NCBI GenBank assembly: GCA_026418655.1
Contig: JAOAAW010000080.1
Location: 1-17,279 of the forward strand
DNA length: 17,279 nucleotides
Origin: a bacterium
GTDB taxonomy: Bacteria; Ratteibacteria; UBA8468; B48-G9; DTJG01
Direction: 5' to 3'
Of this stretch, positions 1-8,148 are shown in pieces; the stretch's first letter is position 1, and each line of letters opens with the position of its first letter. The notes below the pieces were generated by a model. The model was given only the letters and a program-made list of their open reading frames with translations, ran no database searches and was not told where the DNA came from. The translations under genes were made by a program, and so were the position numbers.

Positions 1-656
1 ATCTCAATCTCCTCAAACTTCACCTTACCATAACCTCTTGAACCCATTCCACCAAGATAATCATGTTCAAGAAGCTCCATCGCTTCAAAGACCTTGCTTA
101 AAATTTTTTTATCGGTTTCTTCATAACAGGAATAAATAATTTCAAAAGGTCTAAACTTTGCACCCGCAGGAATTCTTTCTATCTGTCTTAAACTGCCTGA
201 TAGTGCTGTGCCGGTTAACCTGTTTATGGCTGTCTCCATCTTAATTTCTGTCCACTGCAGTTCAAGATTTCTTCGCATCTCCTGGGTTATTGATTTTTCA
301 TCAAGATAAGTGTCTCTGAATATTATCCGTGTTAATGTTGGGGCTTCTTTAATTTTATCTCCCATAATTCCCCAGATTTTGCAAATTACACACTTATTGT
401 AATCGTCAACACTCTGGCAGACGTGATTTCCTCTTGTATCAAGAGTCACATGTTCCTTTTTTTCCATAAGTGAACGTAATTTCCCTTTTAGTGATGAACC
501 AGGAATATAGGGCCTACCCCAGGGATCTGAAATAACAGGCTGGTCTATGCCTCCTATCTTTACGCCGGTTGTTGGTCCACCAATTCTTAATCCGGTAATG
601 ACATGGATACTACCCTTTACAACTACCTTGCCAATTAATGGTACTTGTTGAGTCAT
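1..656 (-). CDS. csm3: Csm3, type III-A RAMP (Cas7 group) backbone and target-RNA nuclease, 3' end cut by window edge
   Basis: Csm3 forms the repeated backbone of the type III-A Csm effector and cleaves target RNA at 6-nucleotide intervals. I translated 218 codons from the ATG at 656 to the edge without a stop, so only the last few residues are missing. An N-terminal RAMP strand is followed by the GGIDQPV motif, whose Asp38 aligns with the catalytic Asp33 of Streptococcus thermophilus Csm3. IPGSSLKGK lies at about 51-59. His79/Cys80, Cys89 and Cys92 form a likely zinc site. The conserved NRLTG...RQIERIPAG block follows, and then the C-terminal glycine-rich loop YLGGMGSRGYGKV. A strong GGGAGGA ribosome binding site lies just upstream. 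The gene starts 15 bases after csm2 stops and is the last visible member of the operon. Csm3 is preferred over Cmr4 or Csm5 because of the motif spelling and the csm2 neighbour. Confidence 0.95.
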   Translation of the reverse strand, partial: MTQQVPLIGKVVVKGSIHVITGLRIGGPTTGVKIGGIDQPVISDPWGRPYIPGSSLKGKLRSLMEKKEHVTLDTRGNHVCQSVDDYNKCVICKIWGIMGDKIKEAPTLTRIIFRDTYLDEKSITQEMRRNLELQWTEIKMETAINRLTGTALSGSLRQIERIPAGAKFRPFEIIYSCYEETDKKILSKVFEAMELLEHDYLGGMGSRGYGKVKFEEIE

Positions 657-671
657 AAATCCTCCCTATTT

Positions 672-1073
672 TTAGTCCTTAACCTTGCTATAAAATCTGT
701 GATAACCGACAATTGCTTCCAGGAAGTTTCTGAAATTTTCAAACTTTTTGTAATCATTTTTTATCTGTTGTAAAGCAAAATCAAGAATTTCTCGGAGTTC
801 ACGGATAGCCGCATTGCTTTTGTCACTTCTTCCTGCAATATAAGCCAGTTTTGGTCTGAGTAATTCATGTTCTCCTTTTTCTATTGCTCCTTCATCCATC
901 CTCTGCACATTATCCAGAATATTTCTTATTTGAGAGGTCGTCAGTTTTGTTCTTTTTTCTTTTTCGTCCTGTGGAGCATAATCTTTTGCAAGAGATTCTG
1001 CATATAGGTTTAAAATATCCACCCTACCATTGACTATGATTTCCTTTATCGTATCTTTATTAAAGTTATTCAT
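672..1073 (-). CDS. csm2: Csm2, type III-A small subunit (Cas11)
   Basis: This 133-residue, mostly helical, charged protein is the expected size for Csm2, the small subunit that lines the inner face of the Csm complex and contacts the crRNA-target duplex. The sequence shows a helix-rich N-terminal half with the TTSQIRNILDNVQRM segment and a C-terminal block ending in NFRNFLEAIVGYHRFY, both in keeping with Csm2. It has no catalytic motif, as expected. It starts one base after the cas10 stop codon, and an AAAGGAG ribosome binding site spans that stop, so translation is probably coupled. csm3 follows 15 bases downstream. The family is fast-evolving, so position between cas10 and csm3 adds much of the confidence. 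Confidence 0.92.
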   Translation of the reverse strand: MNNFNKDTIKEIIVNGRVDILNLYAESLAKDYAPQDEKEKRTKLTTSQIRNILDNVQRMDEGAIEKGEHELLRPKLAYIAGRSDKSNAAIRELREILDFALQQIKNDYKKFENFRNFLEAIVGYHRFYSKVKD

Positions 1074-1074
1074 G

Positions 1075-3414
1075 TTACTCCTTTGTTTTTTCTTTTCTTG
1101 TTAACAGTTCTGCCCATCTCACTGCCATATTCAGTTTTGGCTGTATGCTGTAATCAGAAGATATGAACTTTTTCCTGAGTTCTTCAAGTTTGTCCTGTAT
1201 GTTTCTATTTTTATGTCTTTCCATAAATCTTTTTATTGCGTAAAAAATTCTCCAAACCCTGAGATATGGAATCTTTTTCTTTTTCAAAAGTTCTTCTTCA
1301 ACATAGCCGGCAGCAAATACATTCAGAATAGACCTGCTGATGCCATCTTTTTTAATTAAATCGCTCAATTGAGTTGCGATTTCTTCAATTTCTTTAAATT
1401 CATTCCAGCTGGCAACTGTTTCTAAAAAACAAATGTGGTCTTTATTTTCCTTTTTTGCAAAGGTAAGGGCATTATCTGCTTCCAGAGCTGCCCTGTAAAC
1501 TGGAAATCCATCAGAGGGAGCAATGAATGTGCCAGCAGAAATTGTTATGTCGGAACGATTACAGGTGTAATTTTTAAAATATTTGTTAATCTCCATTGCA
1601 AAATAAGGTATTTTTGACCATGGTCCAATTATAAAAAGGTCATCTCCACCTGCATATACAACACAGCAATCTTGAAATTTACATCTTCTTAAATAATCTA
1701 TGCCTGCTGTGAAAAAAAGGTTCATCATATAACTCAGCATACTGAATCTTGAAATGGATAGATTTTCTTTTAGTCCTTCGGAAAAAATCATACCGAGATT
1801 ATCAACATCCATTTTTAATGCTGCCCACTTCTTATCACCCGTGGATTTTTTTGCGATATCTTCCAGTGTTCCTTCAGGGCTGTAAAATGGCTCAAATCTC
1901 CAGCCATCACAATTTTTATCAAGAAAATCTGCATCATTAATTGCATAATTAAAAGAGGTATCGGATTTTGTAAAGACAAAATCATAGTTGTATCCGAGCA
2001 ATGAGAATAACTTCTTCCAATCCTGCTGTGATTCTACGCTTGTTTTTTCAACTTTAATTATGTCCGCTTTTCTTATATTATTTGCAAGTTCCTCAAAAGA
2101 TTTACATTGCTCGCACTTGACCCCCTCTTCTATTTCTGCACCACAGATCTCGCAGCCTTTAAGTTCCTTGTCTATGTCTTCGGGAAAAGGCTTAAAGATG
2201 GTTTTATAATCAAAAACACCTGTAAACTTACGTCTTTTTTTAATGTTTATTTCCTTTTTTAATTTTACAATGGTTTTCTGGAAGTTTTCTCCAGAAAAAT
2301 CATTGTAAGTAAGTTCCACACACGCAAGTATCAGCGCCAGATTTGGATGCAAAGAAAATATACCTTTGCTTATCTTTTTTTCAACCTCTTCAATCTTTTT
2401 CCCAAAATCTTCTTTTTTTGGTGCCAGTATAGAAAAATTCCCGCCACCGCAATATAATAGATTACATTCAAATAGTTCAAAGGTATCAAGAATATATCTG
2501 GCAATGGTTTCACTGAGAAGCTGTATATAAAAGGATCTACCTCTTAATCCTTTTAATGCCCCTGAAGTGGTGAGAGAATAAATAAAATCCTGAATGCCAG
2601 AAATATCACCCGAGATCAAAACAAAATCATCTTTGTTAATTCGGCTCAAATCTGTCTGGAATGCATCTGTAATCGCATCTATTTCTTTTTCGGAGTGATT
2701 TATGTCATAAATACATGTCGCTATAGCAGCTGTTGATTTCAAATGATGAAAAAGAGAAATATGGGGTTTGTCTCTATAAGCGGATGAAGGAACAAATAAG
2801 GCATATTTTTCAACTAATGAAAAAATTCTTGTAAACAATTTTGAAAATGGAACGCTGTTGGTATCAATCTTCCCAAAATCATGTTCAAATTCGTCCCATA
2901 GTAACCTGAAGTTTGTTTTATCATTGATTGCGTCTTGTTTTCCTTTGACAGGGAAAAGGTCTTCAATATTTTTACTGACGGGTAATGCTTTACAGTAGTA
3001 ATCAACAATGTTATTTTCCTTAAGTTTTATCTGAGAGAAAATTGAAACGAGTGGTTCCTCCTGGACTTCTTTTCTTTCTTCTTCTGTTTCTTTTTCTATT
3101 CTTTCTCCACTTGAAAGCCAATCTGCAATACGAATTATTTTTTGTTCATATTTTTCTGGTTTATGATGATAGATTGCAAAATTTGCTGCCTCATTCAATT
3201 CCTTTAAATGCTTTTCAAAAAATTCATTTGTCCACAAAACATGATTGTGTGTGAAAAAATTATATTTTTTTATGAAAGGACAGATATGTTGCTGAAGATT
3301 AAGAGTTGTGGGAGAAAGTTTCTCTTTTTCAGGATATGCTCGTTGATAGAATTTACCGATATCGTGAAGTAAAGCACCGAGTATTAAAGCTTCTCGTTTC
3401 GCGTTTTTACTCAC
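1075..3414 (-). CDS. cas10: Cas10 (Csm1), large subunit of type III-A complex with HD nuclease and GGDD cyclase
   Basis: Cas10 is the signature subunit of type III systems. In known members the HD domain cuts single-stranded DNA and the Palm domain makes cyclic oligoadenylates when target RNA is bound. The 779-residue protein has an HD motif at His17-Asp18 (LLHDIGK), with supporting His83-His84 and Asp98 in IADWLSSGER. The first Palm domain begins at SGDISGIQDF (about 268), and zinc-ribbon cysteines lie at 421, 424, 434 and 437. The second Palm domain carries GGDD at 589-592, followed by a helical C-terminal domain. Both activities therefore look intact. The start codon is GTG, placed 3 bases after the cas6 stop with an AAAGG site overlapping the end of cas6. 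No in-frame ATG precedes the HD motif. The CxxC pair plus the small Csm2 neighbour favour III-A over III-B. Confidence 0.97.
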   Translation of the reverse strand: MSKNAKREALILGALLHDIGKFYQRAYPEKEKLSPTTLNLQQHICPFIKKYNFFTHNHVLWTNEFFEKHLKELNEAANFAIYHHKPEKYEQKIIRIADWLSSGERIEKETEEERKEVQEEPLVSIFSQIKLKENNIVDYYCKALPVSKNIEDLFPVKGKQDAINDKTNFRLLWDEFEHDFGKIDTNSVPFSKLFTRIFSLVEKYALFVPSSAYRDKPHISLFHHLKSTAAIATCIYDINHSEKEIDAITDAFQTDLSRINKDDFVLISGDISGIQDFIYSLTTSGALKGLRGRSFYIQLLSETIARYILDTFELFECNLLYCGGGNFSILAPKKEDFGKKIEEVEKKISKGIFSLHPNLALILACVELTYNDFSGENFQKTIVKLKKEINIKKRRKFTGVFDYKTIFKPFPEDIDKELKGCEICGAEIEEGVKCEQCKSFEELANNIRKADIIKVEKTSVESQQDWKKLFSLLGYNYDFVFTKSDTSFNYAINDADFLDKNCDGWRFEPFYSPEGTLEDIAKKSTGDKKWAALKMDVDNLGMIFSEGLKENLSISRFSMLSYMMNLFFTAGIDYLRRCKFQDCCVVYAGGDDLFIIGPWSKIPYFAMEINKYFKNYTCNRSDITISAGTFIAPSDGFPVYRAALEADNALTFAKKENKDHICFLETVASWNEFKEIEEIATQLSDLIKKDGISRSILNVFAAGYVEEELLKKKKIPYLRVWRIFYAIKRFMERHKNRNIQDKLEELRKKFISSDYSIQPKLNMAVRWAELLTRKEKTKE

Positions 3415-3417
3415 TTT

Positions 3418-4353
3418 TTAACCTTTGTCAGCATTTATTATAACATACTTTCCCAATCCAAAGGAAGTGTTTTTACCTATGTGAATAAGTTCACCGATTT
3501 TTAAATAATTCATAAATTCGCTAAGGTTACCCTTATAACATATTTCTCCAACAAATCCTCCTAATTTCATACTTGTGTTTTGTCTGGTTGAATAACGTTG
3601 CCAGTCATACCATTTAAGATTACTGAAAACAGTTTCAATTTTGCGTGCTTTTTCCATAAGAGCGTCATAATCTATTTCCAGTTTTCCATTTTCACAATAG
3701 TTTTTCTTAAGCAAAGAAATCCTTCTTAAAAGTGTCTTCATGAGGAGTTCAAATGATAAATCTTTGGTAAGTGTACTATCGGATTTTATCCTTGTTGGGG
3801 AGATAAATTTCAATGTTATTGTATCAATGGATGATTTTGTAGATTGTATTTTTTCAGGATATCTGTATTCGTTCAGAATTCCCTGACTTCCATCATAGAC
3901 AATTTTATTTTTACTTGTGATTTTCAGAAGATCAAACTGTGAACGATTCCCTTTGATCCCGATTCCTTTTTCTCCCATTTTTTTGAATGCAAGGACAATG
4001 TATGGAAAATAGTCAATCATTTTTCCTATAATCAAGCAACCAAAATCAAATTGAGTTTCTTGTTGATAAAATCTTCGATTTTCATAAGGTGGTTCAAGAA
4101 TAAACGGTGATGGAATATTGTGGGATTGATTGTTTTTTTCAATTTCAACCCTAAAGATTTGTTTAAACGGGCATTTAGACCCTAACAAACACAGATTGCA
4201 ATCCTTAAAATTTTTATTTATACAGGTGAGTTCTTTAAGCGCTATACCAAACGCTCCTCTGAGTGTTGCACCTTTGAATGGTGGAAGTAACGCAGAATTA
4301 ACAAATTTTGTTTCAACCTGAAATTTGTAAACTTCCAGGGATATATTTTTCAT
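3418..4353 (-). CDS. cas6: Cas6-family pre-crRNA endoribonuclease
   Basis: Cas6 cuts the CRISPR precursor transcript within repeats to make the guides loaded into the Csm complex. The 311-residue protein has an N-terminal RAMP-like strand and the motif PPFKGATLRGAFG (about 24-36). A four-cysteine cluster follows at 44, 52, 55 and 61, as seen in the longer Cas6 branch associated with type III loci and probably binding a metal. The C-terminal glycine-rich signature GKNTSFGLGKY lies at about 293-303, just after His291, and is the strongest family mark. Which residue is catalytic is not clear, because Cas6 active sites vary. It is the first gene of the cas operon, 3 bases before cas10, with a candidate promoter close upstream. 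Its ribosome binding site is weak. A repeat-associated RAMP without nuclease activity is possible but less likely. Confidence 0.88.
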   Translation of the reverse strand: MKNISLEVYKFQVETKFVNSALLPPFKGATLRGAFGIALKELTCINKNFKDCNLCLLGSKCPFKQIFRVEIEKNNQSHNIPSPFILEPPYENRRFYQQETQFDFGCLIIGKMIDYFPYIVLAFKKMGEKGIGIKGNRSQFDLLKITSKNKIVYDGSQGILNEYRYPEKIQSTKSSIDTITLKFISPTRIKSDSTLTKDLSFELLMKTLLRRISLLKKNYCENGKLEIDYDALMEKARKIETVFSNLKWYDWQRYSTRQNTSMKLGGFVGEICYKGNLSEFMNYLKIGELIHIGKNTSFGLGKYVIINADKG

Positions 4354-4370
4354 AATCTGTCGTGATATAA

Positions 4371-4400
4371 ATTATTGCATCTACTATAATTTTTTGTCAA
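4371..4400 (-). promoter_or_regulatory. Candidate sigma70-type promoter of the cas6-cas10-csm operon
   Basis: On the minus strand a perfect TTGACA (-35) lies at 4395-4400. It is followed after 18 bases by AATAAT (-10) at 4371-4376, with a TG at the extended -10 position. Initiation would fall near 4364, leaving a leader of only about 10 bases before the cas6 ATG, which fits the weak ribosome binding site there. Prediction is by eye only. Confidence 0.55.
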
Positions 4401-4503
4401 ATTTTGCCCAGCGATGGACTGTGTAGAACAATCTATCAAATAATGGACTGACAGAGGACAGGATTAAAATGGATTCCTGAATACATACTTTCTGCAACAC
4501 TTA
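4401..4503. other. Intergenic stretch between the cas operon and the DUF4139 pair
   Basis: Together with the promoter this 150-base gap is the largest gene-free space in the window. It holds two copies of ATGGACTG (4414-4421 and 4443-4450). It also holds a small imperfect inverted repeat, CAGGA at 4459-4463 and TCCTG at 4475-4479, with no T-run after it on either strand. I see no CRISPR repeat, tRNA, transposon end or convincing terminator. Confidence 0.5.
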
Positions 4504-5826
4504 CTAATACTGTCTTGTTCCCCAGCGAAGTGTAACTTTACATGTGAATTCTTTTGTAGTTTCAGGAGCAACTTCCATCACATATCTTACATTTCTTATA
4601 TCAATCTGTTTGTATTCGCCAAAATCACCTTTGTTCTCAATTGTCCAGTATTGATGGGGGAATGACCTTGTTATTTCAATCTTTGCAGGAATTTTCCTGT
4701 AGTTTGACACTTTCACAAGCCAGGTTTGTTCTTCGTCCCAGCCAGTAATATTTCCTTTACTATCAAAGACATAGTTGAGCGTTTTCTGACTCATCTTCTT
4801 AGGTTCAATCTTTATGTCCTTTACAACACCAAGGTTTAGCTCAACTTCCTGGTCTACCGGGATATATTTTGTGTTGTCCTGGCCAATATAAGAAAGTCGT
4901 TCATTTTTGTCAGCAATTCTGAAAACCTTTATCAGCCCATCAGGCAATGGTTCTTTCCCAAGCAAATGGCTTTTTGCGTTTTTGAAGTAGATAAACCTCA
5001 TGACACTGGTTCCAAACCTTGATTCATCATATTTGAAAAGATTTGTTACAGGAATTTTGTCCTGAGAGAAAGACAAAAGCCTTTTTGTCCAGCCATCAGG
5101 AATTGTTTCTGTTCCTTCAATGGTGTATAAAAAGTATTCTGATATTCCCTCTTTTTCAATCTGTTTTACAATCCTTCCGACTGGTGCTCCCTTTATAAAT
5201 TCTTTTGCTTCCAGGTAAGCAGCATCTCTAAACATTGGCATGGGTTTCGGAACAGGTTGTTCAACAGGTTTTCCATAGGGTGGGTATCTTCTTGCTAAAG
5301 TTGCAATTTCATCGAGCAGATTGATTTTTCCAACGATAAGACGAACCTGCGCATTTTCATAATCCTCTCCACTTCTATTTGAAACCTTTACATATCCTTC
5401 CAATTTCATTGTTTTTTCATCCTGAGATAGTGTTGCAAGATAATATGCCTGCCATGAAATTCCAGAGGTAAAATAATTGATTTCACATGGGACCTTTCCT
5501 GATATTTTAGAGATTATGTTCCAGACACCAAGCCCTGTGATTCTCGGAGGAAAAATCAGTTCAGTAACCATAATTTTGTCTGCATCCTTCAAAGGATACA
5601 GGTCAAGGGATGTCGGGTCAATGAGTGTGTTTGCCCAGGAGAATTGAAGTTTATTTTCTCCTTTTTTCATTGTCAATAATCTGCTTTCTCTAACAAGGGT
5701 CAGGTCTGCTGAATTATAAATGGTCAGCTGAACCTTTTCTCTATCGGGTAGTGTCACAAGGTCAATCTTTGCGTAGGAGATAGTGCAGATGGTCATCAAA
5801 AATACAAGGATAATAGTTTTTTTCAT
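4504..5826 (-). CDS. Secreted DUF4139-type protein, longer paralogue
   Basis: The 440-residue protein begins with a signal peptide (residues 1 to about 19, ending SYA) and should be exported. After an N-terminal beta-rich segment with KKGENKLQFSW (about 54-64) comes the DUF4139-like core. This shows an ISWQAYY motif (Trp125), then a strand with VSNRSGEDY, matching the family pattern of a tryptophan-tyrosine block followed by N-x-(T/S)-G-x-(D/E). A middle insert contains TIPDG and LPDG turns, and the C-terminal half is rich in beta-strands. DUF4139 proteins are found in many bacteria and eukaryotes and have no settled biochemical function. The ATG overlaps the stop of the preceding paralogue (ATGA), with an AGGAGG site upstream, so the two are translationally coupled. 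The family call rests on pattern memory, not a search. Confidence 0.7.
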   Translation of the reverse strand: MKKTIILVFLMTICTISYAKIDLVTLPDREKVQLTIYNSADLTLVRESRLLTMKKGENKLQFSWANTLIDPTSLDLYPLKDADKIMVTELIFPPRITGLGVWNIISKISGKVPCEINYFTSGISWQAYYLATLSQDEKTMKLEGYVKVSNRSGEDYENAQVRLIVGKINLLDEIATLARRYPPYGKPVEQPVPKPMPMFRDAAYLEAKEFIKGAPVGRIVKQIEKEGISEYFLYTIEGTETIPDGWTKRLLSFSQDKIPVTNLFKYDESRFGTSVMRFIYFKNAKSHLLGKEPLPDGLIKVFRIADKNERLSYIGQDNTKYIPVDQEVELNLGVVKDIKIEPKKMSQKTLNYVFDSKGNITGWDEEQTWLVKVSNYRKIPAKIEITRSFPHQYWTIENKGDFGEYKQIDIRNVRYVMEVAPETTKEFTCKVTLRWGTRQY

Positions 5827-6947
5827 CTTACATTCCTCCTGTGATAGTGAAATGTTACTGTTTCTTTTGCTTTCGGACCGAGTTTGATGTTGAATCTGAT
5901 AATGTTTGCATCTTCTTTTTCATACTGATGGCTTGTTTCTTCCATATCCCATTCTCCAGGAATTTCCTGAATTAAGGTAAGGATTGCAGGTGCATCCTTA
6001 AAATTTTCAATAACGACCTGGATTACTTCATCCGTATCATAAAGGACTATACCGCCATCATTATTTCTTCTGACATTGATTCGCACATCCTTAATTTTTC
6101 TCTGGGTTACAACAATATCCCTGCTATCACCAATGTAAAGGGACATCTTTTCACCAGCAGGTGTATAATTTGCGTTATCTTCTCCGAGAAAGATGGTGGA
6201 AGAGCGTCCATCGTCCTGAAATATTCTTACCTTGCCACCCCAGAGCCCAAAATCTCCAAGTCCTGAATTCTTATCATTTTTAATCTCATATTTTACGGGA
6301 ATTCCAACATTTCCCTGGACCTTTTCTGGATCCCATGGTAAAACCCTTGCATCAAATATAAATTTTTTCTCAATGGGTACATTATTTTTGGTCAAAAGCA
6401 ACATCTGCTTTGTTTCTTCATGGGATACTGATTTTTCAAATGTTTCTCCATAGTCAAGCAAAATCTTTGCCAATGCAAAATCTTCTCCTGAAAAGTTTCT
6501 TAACACAAGATATGACTGGAGATTTACCCTGGTCTCATCTTTATCTGCGATTGCCTTATATGTGATGAGTCGGTCAATGTTTTTGAGGAGATAACTGATT
6601 CTGATTTTTTCTTCGTACGCCTCAGGGCTATAAATCTGCCACACAAGCGCATTTTCTCCTGGAGGATAACTGACACTGACAAGTTTCACCTGATCAGGAT
6701 GGTCAAGGATTTTTATTCTTATTGAGTCAGGGTCAATGCTCACACCTGTCCAGGAAAAGTCAACCTGGTTTGTTCCTTTTTGAAGAGGAAGTGCCCTTTC
6801 TTCCTCAACGAGGGTGAAATCAGGATTATCAAGCCTTATTATGGTTTCTGCTCTTTCGGGAAGGGCAACAAATTTTGTTCTGGCAGATGAAGCGCTGTTC
6901 CATAAGATAATACCTGCTATTATCGTAAGGATTATGATTTTTTTCAT
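5823..6947 (-). CDS. Secreted DUF4139-type protein, shorter paralogue
   Basis: This 374-residue protein is a diverged relative of the gene that follows it. Both share a signal peptide, a VALPER or VTLPDR segment soon after it, a K(G)xNxxxFSW strand, a dibasic PPG or PPR turn region, an NFSGEDF or NRSGEDY motif and a shared ending of long beta-strands. It lacks part of the middle insert of the longer copy. I place the start at the internal ATG at 6947, because AAGGAGG lies just upstream and the protein then begins with the typical signal sequence MKKIIIL. An ATG at 6977 would put ten polar residues in front of it. It lies 60 bases after the URO-D gene and overlaps the next gene by 4 bases. A role in the cell envelope is likely from export alone; the exact function is unknown. 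Confidence 0.7.
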   Translation of the reverse strand: MKKIIILTIIAGIILWNSASSARTKFVALPERAETIIRLDNPDFTLVEEERALPLQKGTNQVDFSWTGVSIDPDSIRIKILDHPDQVKLVSVSYPPGENALVWQIYSPEAYEEKIRISYLLKNIDRLITYKAIADKDETRVNLQSYLVLRNFSGEDFALAKILLDYGETFEKSVSHEETKQMLLLTKNNVPIEKKFIFDARVLPWDPEKVQGNVGIPVKYEIKNDKNSGLGDFGLWGGKVRIFQDDGRSSTIFLGEDNANYTPAGEKMSLYIGDSRDIVVTQRKIKDVRINVRRNNDGGIVLYDTDEVIQVVIENFKDAPAILTLIQEIPGEWDMEETSHQYEKEDANIIRFNIKLGPKAKETVTFHYHRRNVR

Positions 6948-6952
6948 AAGGG

Positions 6953-6959
6953 CCTCCTT
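6953..6959 (-). promoter_or_regulatory. Ribosome binding site that fixes the start of the short DUF4139 gene
   Basis: On the minus strand AAGGAGG lies about 5 bases before the ATG at 6947. The in-frame ATG further upstream at 6977 has no comparable site, so this decides the start and gives an intact signal peptide. Confidence 0.75.
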
Positions 6960-7007
6960 GTTTTGGTTTCTTACCAATTAGACATCTCTTTTTAACAAAA
7001 AAGTTCC

Positions 7008-8069
7008 CTAAATTTTGAAATCGTTTGTTGCCTTTACTATTGCAGGATAACTCTTACGCCATGCTCCAGGCGGCATATTTTCTGATATCTGTATCCAGAT
7101 TCTTTTTGTTTTTCCACCCTGCTGAAGGATTTCCATTGCCTTCTGATAGATTTCATCCGAACTTTTGAGATGAATTGAGGAAGGGAAATTAACCAGCAAT
7201 CTCATCTCAGGCCATATCTTTATTGCGTCAGCAACTGATGTGTCATTATCTGGCGGAACAGACATTGAATCGATTACCCTCACAGGAGATTCTTTTATTG
7301 CATTCCATAATGGTTTCAAATCTCCGTCCATGTGCACACCAATCAATATACCTGTACCATCAAGTATTTCAGCACATTTCTGATAAACTGGTAGGCAGTA
7401 TTTTCTGAAATATCTTTCACCAATCATTGGTGCAGTGATATTATCCCCAAAGACAACATATGGAATTTCATAATCTTTTGCCACATTTCTCAGAATGAGA
7501 AAAATTTTTCTGTGGATTTCATTCATCGTATTTATCACTTCTTCCATCAAATCAGGGAAGTCAACAAGATGCTGGCATAAATCATCAATCAGAACCCATT
7601 GTATCCAGAGCTGCTGGTATGCAGTTCTACCAAGGGATGTATGGGGCAGTCCATCATCACCAAGTATTTTCAAATCATTGACAAATGTTGAGATGTTTTC
7701 CCTTACGATAATGTTTCGAAGATAGAACAGAAAGATTTCATAGTCCTTTTTCTCTTTCAAAAAATGCTTCTTTATTGAGCCACCACCAATAATTTTTTCA
7801 ATGAGTACTTCTTCAAAGATTGAGCCAATGGGTGTGTGTATAATACTTCGCCTTCCTTTGGTTCCACTGCTTTCAAAACTTATTGACTCAAATCTACAGT
7901 CCGGTGTTATGAATTGGTAAGGTTGAGACCATCTGAGCAGACCAAGGTTATTCCTGCCGACAAGTTGCCAGGCTTCCTGTTCATCAGTCATACCATAATA
8001 TTGAACAAACGGAATTCTATCAACATTGCCACCTTTCAAAATGCCAAGCATTCTTTCTTTCATGGACAT
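7008..8069 (-). CDS. Uroporphyrinogen decarboxylase (URO-D) superfamily protein, probably not HemE
   Basis: The 353-residue protein has the layout of the URO-D superfamily. It starts with MKERMLGILKG followed by DRIPFVQYYG, contains a central helix-rich region, and has a beta-strand with GVHMDGD at about 244-250. It ends with a WPEMRLLVNFPSS strand and ISENMPPG. True HemE opens with an arginine-rich substrate loop of the RQAGR type, which I do not find. Corrinoid methyltransferases of the MtaA group carry His-x-Cys zinc ligands, while this protein has His246-Met-Asp248. It therefore belongs to the broad group annotated 'uroporphyrinogen decarboxylase family' with unknown substrate, frequent in PVC-like bacteria. 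An AAGGA site lies 8 bases before the ATG. It is the first gene of the minus-strand unit, 60 bases ahead of the DUF4139 pair, but no functional link is evident. Confidence 0.75.
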   Translation of the reverse strand: MSMKERMLGILKGGNVDRIPFVQYYGMTDEQEAWQLVGRNNLGLLRWSQPYQFITPDCRFESISFESSGTKGRRSIIHTPIGSIFEEVLIEKIIGGGSIKKHFLKEKKDYEIFLFYLRNIIVRENISTFVNDLKILGDDGLPHTSLGRTAYQQLWIQWVLIDDLCQHLVDFPDLMEEVINTMNEIHRKIFLILRNVAKDYEIPYVVFGDNITAPMIGERYFRKYCLPVYQKCAEILDGTGILIGVHMDGDLKPLWNAIKESPVRVIDSMSVPPDNDTSVADAIKIWPEMRLLVNFPSSIHLKSSDEIYQKAMEILQQGGKTKRIWIQISENMPPGAWRKSYPAIVKATNDFKI

Positions 8070-8148
8070 GATTGATGTCCTTGTTGAATTATGCCTGCTT
8101 ATAGAATAAACTATTCACAGCAAAAATCAAGACGTTTCAGGAAATAAG
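8070..8148. promoter_or_regulatory. Divergent intergenic region with weak candidate promoters
   Basis: Two operons diverge from this 79-base gap. On the plus strand TTGTTG (8081-8086) and TAGAAT (8102-8107) are 15 bases apart. On the minus strand TTGATT (8125-8130) and TATTCT (8103-8108) are 16 bases apart. The two -10 candidates overlap, so the promoters could compete. Both matches are imperfect and this is only a suggestion. Confidence 0.3.

Noticed and set aside
1435..3254. Small plus-strand reading frames opposite cas10
   Set aside because: They have no ribosome binding sites or family motifs and are antisense shadows of a clear gene.
4459..4479. Possible terminator after the DUF4139 genes
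   Set aside because: The arms CAGGA/TCCTG are only 5 bases with an 11-base gap, and no T-run follows on either strand.
4354..4503. Possible CRISPR array or leader next to cas6
   Set aside because: Only an 8-base ATGGACTG direct repeat occurs twice, 29 bases apart start to start. That is far too short and too few for repeats and spacers.
6948..6977. Upstream ATG at 6977 for the short DUF4139 gene
   Set aside because: It lacks a ribosome binding site and adds polar residues ahead of the signal peptide; 6947 has AAGGAGG.
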